A stretch of 64,000 bases of DNA from an uncultured Prevotella sp. Lineage in GTDB: Bacteria; Bacteroidota; Bacteroidia; Bacteroidales; Bacteroidaceae. The notes beneath the pieces are model-generated. The model did no database searches, was not told the DNA's origin, and was given only the letters and a program-made list of their open reading frames with translations. This document shows, piece after piece, positions 23,958 to 32,434 of this stretch (position 1 is the stretch's first letter; every line of letters starts with the position of its first letter). The stretch lies in contig CAJOHJ010000008.1 of NCBI GenBank assembly GCA_905234265.1, forward strand, positions 1 through 64,000, in the 5' to 3' direction. The position numbers were made by a program, and so were the translations under genes.

Positions 23958-26051
23958 ATGGAACATTTTGCAACAATAGTAAAACAGAAGGAAGCATGCT
24001 GGGGTATACCGAGAAAGGTTACCCTGAAGCAGATTGCAGACATTACCAGAAGTCCAAGATATGAGCGGCAGGCTGCAAGGCTGTATTCACAGGTCCTGCA
24101 GGCATGCATGCTGCAGGACAGCGGCGGCAGACAGACTCTCAGCGCATGCAGCAACCTGCCATACATCGTCTTCCCAAGCCTGTTCGGACAGTGCGGCGTA
24201 CACGACTTTCAACAGCCTACGGGGCTGGTGCTGCTGAGTGTCTTGACGGATGCAGACCAGACGCGCACGGCATCACTGCGCCACACGGCGGCCACGATGC
24301 CGCAGACCGTGATGGTGTTCCAGGGCAGCAGCCGGAGGACATTGAAAATAGTCGTCAGATGTCAGCCCGACGGAGCCTGCCTGCCGACAGAGGCCGAAGC
24401 ATACTGCGATTTTCTTGTCAGGGCTCACCGCCAGGCTGCAAGGCTTTACGAGGCGGTACTCCAGAGCAGCATAAGGCCGTGCCGCATGTCGCTGACAAGC
24501 GGATGCAGGATGAGCCACGACCCACAGGTCATGTATAATCCGAAGGCACTGCCTCTGACAGTAATGATGAACGAACCATCCGGCTGTCACACGGCAGCAG
24601 CCGACAGTGGACGGAAGCAGTCAGTCGCCATACCCACAGCTCGTGACAGCGCCCTTGAACAAGCCGACTTCTATGCGTGTCTGAAGACTGCACTGCAGAT
24701 GGCTGGATGCTCGGGAGGCTTCACGTCAGACGCGGAGAAAATTACCATGCTGCTGGCGAAATGCTGTCGGAAGGCGGCTATCGGCGAGGAGAGTGCGGTA
24801 AGGAGGACACTGATGATTGCCGGCAGGAGCATCAGCGAGTCGTCTGTACGCAGCATCTTCCAAACCGTCTACCGTGCAACCGATAATGGCCGCACATTTG
24901 CCATGATGCCTGAGAAGGAACGAGTCGCAAGGCTCGTACACGACTTCTTCCAACGGCGCTACGAACTGAGATACAATACAATGAAGGGCATAGAAGAGTT
25001 CCGCCCGAGGGGAATAGACGGCGAACCGTGGAAAACGCTTACCGACCGCGACATGCGCCGCATCGGACACGAGCAGATGATGGACTGTGGGGCTGCATGG
25101 CCAATGGGCGTTGAACAATACGCGCGCTCTTCATTTGCTAAGGAATACAATCCCATACATGACTTCCTCAACAGCTGCGGACGCTGGAACCGCAGGCACG
25201 ACTATATTGGAAAAATGGCAGCACGGGTGCCGTGTGAATACGACGAGTGGCCGAGGCTCTTCCACAGGTGGTTTCTGGGGATGGTGGCAGCATGGAAAGG
25301 ACTAAGCGAGGAATTCGCAAACGCAGTGGTGCCTATGCTCATCGGCCCGCAGGGAGTAGGGAAAACGACTTTCTGCAAACTCCTGATGCCGCCAAGCCTA
25401 AGGGAGTACTATATCGATGATATAAAAATGAACAACGCAGAACAGGTGGAGAGAATGCTGACAAGGATGGCACTGGTGAACATTGACGAATACAATGCAA
25501 AGACCATGCGTGAACAGGCAAGAATAAAACGAGTGCTGACAGAACATCATGTGCAGATTAGGCACATGCGGTCGGAACAATATGTACTGAAACAGCGAAT
25601 GGCTTCATTCATAGCTACAACCAACGAGACAAAACCTCTCAGCGACATGACCGGCAATAGGCGATACCTCTGTGTGGAAGTCAAGGCAAGAATAGACACA
25701 CAGACACCTGTCAACTACCAACAGCTATATGCGCAGGCTCTATGGGAGATAGAACATGGCGAGCGGTATTATATGGACGATGAAGAGCAGGTAATCATGG
25801 AACGGCATAACAGCCGCTTTCTGAATGCTCCGGCAACAAACATCCTGCTGTCATCATATTATAAGCCGGCAGCAAGGTCGAGGGAAAACTTCATGACGGC
25901 TGCCGACATCCTCGCAGACCTGCAACAAAAGGCCGCAGGGTGTGAATGCCCAAACATGAACAGCCTGGTACGCGCACTGAAGGCGGCGCACTTCGAATAT
26001 GGTGCCAACAAGGGAATGCGAGGATGGTATGTCAAGAAAATTAGTCTATAG
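23958..26051 (+). CDS. VirE_N / VapE P-loop ATPase / DUF3874 protein
   Basis: A 697-residue protein with the Bacteroidetes domain order. The N-terminal BT4734/VirE-N primase-like region spans about 40-260. A central VapE-type ATPase has Walker A LIGPQGVGKTTFCKLL near 460, Walker B ALVNIDEYN near 505 and the arginine/sensor segment SFIATTNETKPLSDMTGNRRYLCV near 550. The C-terminal DUF3874 winged-helix region ends GWYVKKISL. Relatives are primase-helicases of phages and integrative elements, but no integrase, portal, relaxase or att site lies nearby and the gene has its own promoter. It may be a remnant or a domesticated replication/defence factor. The coding frame is intact. Confidence 0.85.
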   Translation: MEHFATIVKQKEACWGIPRKVTLKQIADITRSPRYERQAARLYSQVLQACMLQDSGGRQTLSACSNLPYIVFPSLFGQCGVHDFQQPTGLVLLSVLTDADQTRTASLRHTAATMPQTVMVFQGSSRRTLKIVVRCQPDGACLPTEAEAYCDFLVRAHRQAARLYEAVLQSSIRPCRMSLTSGCRMSHDPQVMYNPKALPLTVMMNEPSGCHTAAADSGRKQSVAIPTARDSALEQADFYACLKTALQMAGCSGGFTSDAEKITMLLAKCCRKAAIGEESAVRRTLMIAGRSISESSVRSIFQTVYRATDNGRTFAMMPEKERVARLVHDFFQRRYELRYNTMKGIEEFRPRGIDGEPWKTLTDRDMRRIGHEQMMDCGAAWPMGVEQYARSSFAKEYNPIHDFLNSCGRWNRRHDYIGKMAARVPCEYDEWPRLFHRWFLGMVAAWKGLSEEFANAVVPMLIGPQGVGKTTFCKLLMPPSLREYYIDDIKMNNAEQVERMLTRMALVNIDEYNAKTMREQARIKRVLTEHHVQIRHMRSEQYVLKQRMASFIATTNETKPLSDMTGNRRYLCVEVKARIDTQTPVNYQQLYAQALWEIEHGERYYMDDEEQVIMERHNSRFLNAPATNILLSSYYKPAARSRENFMTAADILADLQQKAAGCECPNMNSLVRALKAAHFEYGANKGMRGWYVKKISL

Positions 26052-26079
26052 AATTATTACAGTCACTGGCCGGCACGGC

Positions 26080-28977
26080 CTATTTCTTCGCAGGCTTTTG
26101 TGTGAAACGGTAGCTGACGGTGAGCATGGCGTAACGCTGCAAGACATTGTTCCACGTCTCAGTGCGCCCCTGGGCATTGACGGTGTAGCTTAGGTTCGAC
26201 ACCTGGCCCAGCAGGTCGTAGCCGCGCAGCTTCAGCACCCAGCGGCCCTTGGCCAGCGATTTTGTCAGCGAGGCGTCCCAGTAGAGGCGGTTGTCGTTCA
26301 TCTCGCTGTCGCTGTAGCCGCGGCGCGAGTGCATCTGCATGTCGGTGTCGATGGTTAGGTCGAGCGGCAGCTTGTACTGTGCATAGAAGCCGTAGCTGAA
26401 GTCCCAGAGGTCGGTGGGCTGGTTGGCAGCCAGCACCAGCGAGCGGTGTATGTTGCGGTAGGCCAGCTCGCCCTTCAGGCGCACGGTGAGGTTGTCTTTC
26501 TGGAAGCGCAGGCTGGGCTTGTAGCGCAGCAGGAGGTTGTCGACGCGGCTCTGGGTGGGGGGAAGGGGAGTTTGTTGCTGTAATACAGCAACAGACGGGA
26601 CGGAGGCGGTGGCGGCGCTTGCGGAGGCGAGACTGGTGCTGCGGCGGTAGTCGGCGCGCAGCTCGTTGCCGATGCTCCACAGCTTCTTCTTGCCGAGGGC
26701 GCGGTTCCATACGGCGGTGGCGGCGAGGCTCCAGTTGCCGCTCTTGATGTTCTCCGGGCGGTAGGTGCGCACGCCGGTGGTCATGTCGTAGGTGTAGCCG
26801 TTCGATTGCTCGTTCAGCGTGGTGTTGCCGCTGAGCTTGAAGCGCAGCGTCTGGTCGATGCTGTCGCGGCGCGTGGTGTACTCCATGCTCATGTTGTGGG
26901 TAGTCGACATCCGCAGGCTGGGGTTGGCCAGGTAGATGTTCAGCGGGTCGCTGGTCTGCGGACGGGTGAGCAGGTCGGTAGCGGAGGGCAGCGACTGGCT
27001 GACGCTGTAGTTTATGTTTAGGCGCTTCTTGCCGCCCTTGCTGTTGTAGTAGAAGTAGGCGTATGGTTCGTACTTGGTATAGTGGCGTGTTATGGAGGCG
27101 TCGTATAAAGGCATTCCGGCCTCTTCGTATCCCCGGTATTCCAGCCGCTGGCGGTCGAAGTTGACGTTCATGGAGCCGTAGAGGCCGTAGTGGCCCTTGT
27201 CTTTCAGATTCTTGTTGTAGCTGATGGTGACGCCGGCGGCGTGTTGCATCATGTCGGTGCTGGTCTCATAGCTGTTGTCCTGGTCCAGAGCGTAGTCGAT
27301 GCTGTCGCGCAGGTATTCCCATCGGTCGTTGTGAGAATGGCCGGGGCGTATGGCGTAGAATGGCGACAGCGTGAGGTCGTTGATGACGTAGCGGTAGCTG
27401 AGGCGGGCCGAGATTCCGTAGTTGGAGTATGGCGTCCGCGAGAGACGGTTGCGGTCGTCGCTGTTGCCCAGCTGGTGGTAGATGTAATGGTTCTCGCTCT
27501 CCTGCTCAGGGCTGAACTGGCGGCTAAAGTTGCCGTTGAGGCTCAGCGAGAAGGAGTCGCCCGAGGGCAGGCGCTTGCTGACGTCGAACCAGCCCCAGCC
27601 GCTGACGGTCTGCGAACGGCTCTGCGACCGGTAGCGCGACGAGTTGATGCTGTCGGAGTAGAGTGCGTCGGCGGCCGACAGGCTCCAGCCTTCGCTGTAG
27701 TAGCGGTGGCGGTTGTAGTCCAGGTTGATGCGTGAGTAGATGTGCCAGGGGCCGTTGAGTGTGAACGTGTTGCGCAGGCCGATGTTTACGGGGCGGCTGC
27801 GGTTGTGGCTCTCCGACTGGCCGTAGGTGCTGGCGCTGTTGGATAGGAAGGTCTCTGTGTGGCGCTCCTCGTCGCCGCGGTCGTCTTTCCACACGACGAA
27901 CGCCTCGGTGGCATTGTTCACCTTGTTCTCCGGCCCCAGATAGGTGAACATGCCGCCAGCCTGACGGAAGTGACGGTCGCCGGCCTGGTGGCTGCGGTCC
28001 TTGTACTGCTCGCGGTCGGCATCGTAGTCGGCCGTCTCGTTGATGTTGTTGGCTCCGCCGAACAGCACTGCCCTTGTGTGGTCGGAGTAGCGCAGGCCGA
28101 AGGCTTTCAGCTTGTAGCGGTCGTCCGTGCCGTAGCCTCCCTCCACGTTCGCCGTGCCGCCGATGCTGTATTCGCGCTTCAGCACCACGTCCATGGTGTA
28201 TTCCTTCTTGTCCTCGTCCGTGATGCCGAGGTATTGGTTCTCTGGTGTCTGCTTGTTATAGACCTGCACGTTCTTCACCGTAAAGTAGGGCAGGTTCTCC
28301 AGCATTACCTTGTTCTTGCCCTTGAAGAAGTCGGCGCCGTTCAGTGTCAGGTTGTCTATCTTCTTGCCGTTGACGAATATCTCGCCCTCCTCCGTCAGCT
28401 CCACGCCGGGCAGTTGCTTGATGAGGCCGTCGAGCATGGAGCCTTCCGGCACGTTGAAGGCGTCGGCATTAAATACCAAGGTGTCGCCGCGCCACACCAT
28501 TTTTACCTTTGTGGCCTTCACCACTACCTCGTCCAGCTCGCCTCCCTCGAAGTGGTGCGCCTTCATGGTCTTCTTCAGATAGACGTTCGGCCCCTCAACG
28601 GCCTGCTGGCGGCGGCTGACGTGCTTGACGTCGGCATTGGCGAAGGCCGTCTCGTAGTTGGGATGCTCAAACTTCAGTATGTACTGTGCCGGCTCGGGCT
28701 TGATTTTGAAGAAGTAGCCAGTCTGCTCCGTGCGCCCGATGCCCCATGTGTAGTTGCTGCCTCGGTAGACGCGCATGGTGTCCACCACGGTGGAGTCCTG
28801 GCGCATCAGCGTCACGAACACGTCAGGCACGGCCGCCTTGGTGAAACCGTCGGCCACCTTGCCGCTCAGGTATATCTTGCGTCCTTCTTTCTTTGTTTCC
28901 GTCTTCGTGCTGTCCGTCTGTCCCTGCGCCGTCAGTGTAGCGAGCGCGAGCAGGAGGGGGATGATATTTTTCTTCAT
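26080..28977 (-). CDS. Outer-membrane beta-barrel family protein (TonB-plug-like)
   Basis: A 965-residue outer-membrane protein. Signal peptide at residues 1-19 (ending TAQGQ), then a carboxypeptidase-like beta-sandwich (GKVADGFTKAAVPDVFVTL). The plug-like region includes GGELDEVVVKA, GSMLDGLIKQLPGVELTEEGEIFVNGKKIDNLTLNGADFFKGK. A long beta-barrel ends in AMLTVSYRFTQKPAKK. This is the OMP_b-brl_3 type, which resembles TonB receptors but is not SusC. It lies downstream of the M56 gene on the same strand, though a hairpin and its own possible promoter (29011-29023) intervene. The substrate is unknown; such proteins often respond to ECF or BlaI/M56 signalling. Confidence 0.88.
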   Translation of the reverse strand: MKKNIIPLLLALATLTAQGQTDSTKTETKKEGRKIYLSGKVADGFTKAAVPDVFVTLMRQDSTVVDTMRVYRGSNYTWGIGRTEQTGYFFKIKPEPAQYILKFEHPNYETAFANADVKHVSRRQQAVEGPNVYLKKTMKAHHFEGGELDEVVVKATKVKMVWRGDTLVFNADAFNVPEGSMLDGLIKQLPGVELTEEGEIFVNGKKIDNLTLNGADFFKGKNKVMLENLPYFTVKNVQVYNKQTPENQYLGITDEDKKEYTMDVVLKREYSIGGTANVEGGYGTDDRYKLKAFGLRYSDHTRAVLFGGANNINETADYDADREQYKDRSHQAGDRHFRQAGGMFTYLGPENKVNNATEAFVVWKDDRGDEERHTETFLSNSASTYGQSESHNRSRPVNIGLRNTFTLNGPWHIYSRINLDYNRHRYYSEGWSLSAADALYSDSINSSRYRSQSRSQTVSGWGWFDVSKRLPSGDSFSLSLNGNFSRQFSPEQESENHYIYHQLGNSDDRNRLSRTPYSNYGISARLSYRYVINDLTLSPFYAIRPGHSHNDRWEYLRDSIDYALDQDNSYETSTDMMQHAAGVTISYNKNLKDKGHYGLYGSMNVNFDRQRLEYRGYEEAGMPLYDASITRHYTKYEPYAYFYYNSKGGKKRLNINYSVSQSLPSATDLLTRPQTSDPLNIYLANPSLRMSTTHNMSMEYTTRRDSIDQTLRFKLSGNTTLNEQSNGYTYDMTTGVRTYRPENIKSGNWSLAATAVWNRALGKKKLWSIGNELRADYRRSTSLASASAATASVPSVAVLQQQTPLPPTQSRVDNLLLRYKPSLRFQKDNLTVRLKGELAYRNIHRSLVLAANQPTDLWDFSYGFYAQYKLPLDLTIDTDMQMHSRRGYSDSEMNDNRLYWDASLTKSLAKGRWVLKLRGYDLLGQVSNLSYTVNAQGRTETWNNVLQRYAMLTVSYRFTQKPAKK

Positions 28978-29010
28978 TGTCGTTGTTTTTATTAATAGAC
29001 ACCGTTTCCG

Positions 29011-29023
29011 GCAAAATATTACA
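29011..29023 (-). promoter_or_regulatory. Putative ECF-type promoter element TGTAATATTTTGC
   Basis: Minus-strand TGTAATATTTTGC upstream of the beta-barrel gene (leader about 34 bases). It differs by one base from TGTAATATTTCGC upstream of the ECF sigma gene (36478-36490). It does not match the primary -7 consensus in register, so a shared alternative sigma factor is plausible. Confidence 0.4.
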
Positions 29024-29033
29024 TTGGAAAAGA

Positions 29034-29063
29034 GCTGGAGGGGACTTCCCAGTGGCCTCCAGC
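29034..29063 (-). terminator. Hairpin after the M56 gene (possible terminator)
   Basis: GCTGGAGG (29034-29041) pairs with CCTCCAGC (29056-29063), with a nested GGGACTTCCC in the loop. On the minus strand it follows the M56 stop by 45 bases and is trailed by TCTTTTCC, a weak U tract. It could end or attenuate the M56 transcript before the beta-barrel gene. Confidence 0.4.
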
Positions 29064-29107
29064 GGTCCCGGGTTTGAGAAAAAAATTACGTTTGTTACTA
29101 AATAAAA

Positions 29108-31039
29108 CTAATAGATGACACGGCCCTGCTTTTTGGGCGGTAGCGGGCGCAGGTTGTTGACGCGGTAGGGTTTCGACGTGTAGCCCATGCCTGCGAACCA
29201 CTTGCGCGACGGACCGTCTGCCTCGTGCAGTTGGACGCGCTTGACTGATAGAGGCAGGGGAGGATAGACGGCGACGATGCGAATGGTCTGCCCAGCCTGT
29301 CCGTAGATCCAGAAACACTGGTTCAGTGGGAAGTGCTCCAGTCGGCGAATCATATACTGGTCGCCCGTGTCGGCATCGATAATCTTCGAGCCGTCCATCC
29401 AGCGGTAGAAGAACCAGTCCTGCTGCCATGGAATCTTGGTGTCGTAGGCTACATACGTAGCATCCTGACAGCGGTAGAGCGTGAAACGTCCTCTCTGTAA
29501 GGCCCCTTTCTCCATCTCTACAAAGTGCCCTTGGTCGTCGGGCGCCGTCTGTATGTCAGAGTAGGCGGCAAACGAGCGGTCGTTGTGCAGGTCGTAGTCG
29601 GGCCACGCGGGGCGCTCCAGTTTGGGGCGCTTGTTGATGGGGCGTGGGTCGTACTTACGGCTGACGGGTACGTCCTGAGTGGCAACGTCGTATTCAGGCA
29701 GCGACGCGGGCGTCAGTTGGCGGATGTAGTAGCCCGTCTCGTCGCGCCGAGTGGCCTTCATCAGCGCAATGTTGCAGGCACCGTCTCGGTCGGGGTGGAA
29801 CGTGCGGCGGGCCGTCACGGCCGAGCGGCGGTTCAGCAGCACGGCATCGGCTATGTAGACGGTATCGCTGCTGAGTGTAGGCTTGAAACGTCCGACGAAT
29901 ACGCCGTCGGCCATCTTCCGTGCTCCCACGGCCGTCATCACGCTGTCCAACACCTCCGTGACGTCGAGTTTCTGGTCGACGTCTATGGCTATGTTCCTTG
30001 TCGAAGTCCACGACTCCAAGTCGGCCCTTACCAGATTGGCATCGGCAAAGTTAGCGACCTGTCGCTCTATGTCGCCCATCAGTTGCGGCTGGGCAAAGGC
30101 CATGAGTGCCAAGGCACAGAGCGGCAGCAGATAGGCAGCCTTCAGGGCCACCCATCGGCGGGATGGTTTGCGGTACATCATTAGGAATCTTCGTTTGATA
30201 GGACTTTGATTGAATGCGTTCACCACGGGCTGCAGTCCTGTGCTGGTTGCTTTCTTTATTAATAATAGCTGATATTCTTCGTCGTTGATGCCACTGCGCA
30301 GTACGCTGCGGTCGGCCTGGTATTCGTGGACGTCGCGCAGGTCCTGTCGCAGCATCCATGCAAAGGGTACGAACCACAGCATGCGGCAGGTTAGCTCGCA
30401 GAGCAGCATGTCCCAGGAGTGGCCCAGGCGGATGTGCGCCAGCTCGTGGTTGACGATGGCGCGGCTGTGCACATCGGCGGGGTTCAGGATGATCCACTGC
30501 ATCCAACTGCACGGGGCCTTCACGCCAGGGTGGGTCACTACGTGCACACGGCTCGGCACACCATCCACCTCAATCCTCTGGCTGCTGCGAATCATCAGCA
30601 CCAGTGCTGCCATCTGCCAGAAATAGCGCATCCAGTAGACGGTGAGGACGGCGACGTAGATGAGCAGTAGCGCGAGGATGGTTACAGACCCCACCCCTGC
30701 CCCTCCCCTTGACGGGAGGGCAGCGGCTGAGCCGTTCGCTTGCGAGGCCGTCGGAGTCTCGGCAAGCGGAGTGGCAAGCGGAGTGGCAAGCGGAGTGGCG
30801 AGCAGCTCTACCTCGTTGATTCTCATCTCTATGGCCTCGCGCCCTTGCGCCACGATGTTCGTTTCCTTTGTGCTAATCTGAACGAGCGGCAGCACCATGC
30901 TGGCCACGAGTACAAACAGCAGCACCATGCGGTTGACGCCGTGCAGCGTCTCGCGCTTCAGAAAGAGTCCGAAGAGCGAGTAGAGCAGCGTAAGGCATAC
31001 CGCCCACCTTATGATATATATGATAAATCCAGCTATCAT
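29108..31039 (-). CDS. M56 (BlaR1-like) membrane metallopeptidase sensor
   Basis: A 643-residue inner-membrane protein. Transmembrane segments lie near residues 5-25, 36-53 and 118-140, with another near 308-325. The zinc-protease motif NHELAHIRLGH lies near residue 197, with EYQADRSVL about 45 residues on. The C-terminal 300 residues are periplasmic and replace the penicillin-binding sensor of BlaR1; this part (VYPPLPLSVKRVQLHEADG...) is not recognised. The stop of the BlaI-family gene lies 46 bases upstream, so the pair forms a signalling operon in which the protease would inactivate the repressor. Two in-frame low-complexity repeats (30685-30721 and 30761-30796) lie in the cytoplasmic loop before the third segment. 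Confidence 0.87.
   Translation of the reverse strand: MIAGFIIYIIRWAVCLTLLYSLFGLFLKRETLHGVNRMVLLFVLVASMVLPLVQISTKETNIVAQGREAIEMRINEVELLATPLATPLATPLAETPTASQANGSAAALPSRGGAGVGSVTILALLLIYVAVLTVYWMRYFWQMAALVLMIRSSQRIEVDGVPSRVHVVTHPGVKAPCSWMQWIILNPADVHSRAIVNHELAHIRLGHSWDMLLCELTCRMLWFVPFAWMLRQDLRDVHEYQADRSVLRSGINDEEYQLLLIKKATSTGLQPVVNAFNQSPIKRRFLMMYRKPSRRWVALKAAYLLPLCALALMAFAQPQLMGDIERQVANFADANLVRADLESWTSTRNIAIDVDQKLDVTEVLDSVMTAVGARKMADGVFVGRFKPTLSSDTVYIADAVLLNRRSAVTARRTFHPDRDGACNIALMKATRRDETGYYIRQLTPASLPEYDVATQDVPVSRKYDPRPINKRPKLERPAWPDYDLHNDRSFAAYSDIQTAPDDQGHFVEMEKGALQRGRFTLYRCQDATYVAYDTKIPWQQDWFFYRWMDGSKIIDADTGDQYMIRRLEHFPLNQCFWIYGQAGQTIRIVAVYPPLPLSVKRVQLHEADGPSRKWFAGMGYTSKPYRVNNLRPLPPKKQGRVIY
30685..30721. 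repeat. GC-rich hairpin repeat inside the M56 gene
   Basis: CAGACCCCACCCCTGCCCCT leads into CCCTCCC-CTTGAC-GGGAGGG (30701-30720). In the gene's frame it encodes LPSRGGAGVGS. Comparable CCCTCC/GGAGGG elements are, to my knowledge, frequent intergenic repeats in Bacteroidales, so this looks like an element that became coding. Confidence 0.5.
30761..30796. repeat. 12-bp tandem repeat (3 copies) inside the M56 gene
   Basis: GGCAAGCGGAGT occurs three times head to tail, encoding ATPLATPLATPL on the minus strand. It is in frame by length (12 = 4 codons) and probably variable between strains. Confidence 0.8.
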
Positions 31040-31045
31040 CTAAGT

Positions 31046-31083
31046 GAAAAGTGAATAGTGAAAAGTGAAAAATTTGCTACCGC
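31046..31083 (+). repeat. Dispersed 38-bp repeat, copy 2
   Basis: 37 of 38 bases identical to 4082-4119 (GAAAAGTGAATAGTGAAAAG ... AATTTGCTACCGC). It fills the gap between the BlaI-family stop and the M56 start, in the orientation opposite to those genes. Confidence 0.85.
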
Positions 31084-31085
31084 TA

Positions 31086-31445
31086 TTATTTGTTCCCTCT
31101 TAGTTCTTTGATGAATGTGAGCAGTTCCTGCTCGCTCACCTTCTCCTCGGAGACGAGTGACGACACCAGTTCCATGTACGAGTGCTTGAAGTAGCGGTCG
31201 ACGAAACCGCCCAGCTTCGAGCGTCCGTAGTCTTCCTGCGTGATGACGGGAAAGTAGATGTAGCCGCGGCCCTGCTGTCGGTGGCCCACATAGCCCTTGC
31301 GCTCCAGCGACTGCACCATCGTGGCCACGGTGTTCACGTGCGGCTGCGGCTCCTCGTATTGCGCCACGATGTCTTTCGGCGCACACTCGCCCAGCTGCCA
31401 TATCAGCTCCATCACCTCTTCTTCCTTTGTGGTTAGCTTCTGCAT
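31086..31445 (-). CDS. BlaI/MecI/CopY-family transcriptional repressor
   Basis: A 119-residue winged-helix repressor: MQKLTTKEEEVMELIWQLGECAPKDIVAQYEEPQPHVNTVATMVQSLERKGYVGHRQQGRGYIYFPVI, the full BlaI DNA-binding domain. The C-terminal dimerisation helices follow (VDRYFKHSYMELVSSLVSEEKVSEQELLTFIKEL). The frame is open to 31511, but family members start at MQKLT (31445). Its partner is the M56 protease gene immediately downstream. A 7-bp dyad upstream (31480-31503) is the likely operator for autorepression. Confidence 0.92.
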   Translation of the reverse strand: MQKLTTKEEEVMELIWQLGECAPKDIVAQYEEPQPHVNTVATMVQSLERKGYVGHRQQGRGYIYFPVITQEDYGRSKLGGFVDRYFKHSYMELVSSLVSEEKVSEQELLTFIKELRGNK

Positions 31446-31479
31446 AGTTTTCAACGATTTTTTTAGTTTGATGCTGTAA

Positions 31480-31503
31480 AGATAGATATACTTCCGTCTA
31501 TCT
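31480..31503 (-). promoter_or_regulatory. Likely BlaI-family operator/promoter
   Basis: AGATAGA (31480-31486) and TCTATCT (31497-31503) form a perfect 7-bp dyad with a 10-base spacer. On the minus strand TATCTTTA, similar to the -7 consensus, overlaps its proximal arm. The position, 35 bases before the repressor's ATG, fits an autoregulatory operator. Confidence 0.55.
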
Positions 31504-31560
31504 CCAAACAATGCCGCTCTCTTTTAAATTATTTTTTTAGTTGAAAACATCTATGTACAA

Positions 31561-31601
31561 CTATCCCCTAACTTTGTTCCGTCTGCAAAGTTAGGGGATA
31601 G
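31561..31601. other. Perfect 16-bp hairpin between abiEii and the BlaI operon
   Basis: CTATCCCCTAACTTTG (31561-31576) pairs perfectly with CAAAGTTAGGGGATAG (31586-31601) around a 9-base loop. No T run follows on either strand. Each arm contains TAACTTTG, a match to the -7 consensus TAnnTTTG, so the element carries a promoter-like box facing both ways. It may be a terminator for abiEii, a promoter for the BlaI operon, or both. Confidence 0.55.
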
Positions 31602-31609
31602 CCACTTTC

Positions 31610-32434
31610 TTACTGCTTAAAAACAATCATATCAGCCAGTTGTAGGAAGTAGTCGTTCGACCAGATGTCGAGCTCGTGAGGATTGTCCATGAAGCCCATA
31701 ACGTCCTGTTTCACCAGTTCGATGTCCGTCGTGGCGAGCTTGTCGCGCAGCATCTGCAAGAACGTGTCCTTAGTAATCGTCTCGCCGCTGAACTCGCGGA
31801 TGCGCTCCTGCAGGTGCTGGAAGTCGAGAGGCACCCGCCAGCGCACGTACCACTCAAAGTCGTACCAGTCGCGCCCCTTGATGCGCCGTTGCCAGGCACG
31901 ATAGACCAAGGCATGCAGTTTGCCTGCATACAGGTAAGGCAGCGTAAGGCAACGGGTGGAAAAGGTATAAGGCTGTTGCATGAGTAGCTCTTCCGTCTCA
32001 AAGCCTAACGGAGGGTCAATGTCAAGTTCAACCTTCACCTTGATGGTTTTCTTGGTCTGAAACTTGATGTCGTAAGCCTCTGTGTTCTCCTTAAGAAAGG
32101 CCGGCTCAACGCGCCCGAAAATCTTCTTCTCTTTCTTTACGATACTGACCTCATGCCCTGCCATGCGGAACTCGTCGATAATGGAGGGGAAATAGTTCTC
32201 GATGTGAATATCGTTGCTCTTCTTCGTAAGCGTGAAGTCCATGTCCTCAGAGAAACGTGGCAGGTCATGAAACAGTCTCAGACACGTGCCGCCATAGAAG
32301 GCTGCGTGCTGAAAGAATCCCCCACGCTGAAGGCCTGCAAGCGCTATGCGCTGCATCACTTCTTGCTCTACGTTTTCGGTGGCCGTACCCCGCTTTTCGG
32401 TGTATAGAGCCACCATTCTGTCGTAAATCGTCAT
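31610..32434 (-). CDS. abiEii: AbiEii/AbiGii-family nucleotidyltransferase toxin
   Basis: A 274-residue toxin of a type IV toxin-antitoxin system. The nucleotidyltransferase core is AAFYGGTCLRLFHDLPRFSEDMDFTLTKK: the GG of the polymerase-beta fold, then the acidic S-x-D-x-D pair near residues 62-67. PYLYAGKLHALVYRAWQRRIKGRDWYDFEWY near 165-195 is the second conserved block. AbiEii toxins transfer nucleotides, for example to tRNA acceptor ends, and can act in phage abortive infection. The start overlaps the antitoxin stop by ATGA, the usual arrangement. All core motifs look intact. Confidence 0.92.
   Translation of the reverse strand: MTIYDRMVALYTEKRGTATENVEQEVMQRIALAGLQRGGFFQHAAFYGGTCLRLFHDLPRFSEDMDFTLTKKSNDIHIENYFPSIIDEFRMAGHEVSIVKKEKKIFGRVEPAFLKENTEAYDIKFQTKKTIKVKVELDIDPPLGFETEELLMQQPYTFSTRCLTLPYLYAGKLHALVYRAWQRRIKGRDWYDFEWYVRWRVPLDFQHLQERIREFSGETITKDTFLQMLRDKLATTDIELVKQDVMGFMDNPHELDIWSNDYFLQLADMIVFKQ

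Noticed and set aside
23958..26051. Integrated phage or mobile element around the VapE gene
   Set aside because: No integrase, relaxase, capsid or att-like direct repeats are visible within several kilobases on either side.
27859..28995. Long plus-strand ORF opposite the beta-barrel gene
   Set aside because: Shadow of a GC-biased coding sequence, without domain signals; the minus-strand protein has a signal peptide and family motifs.
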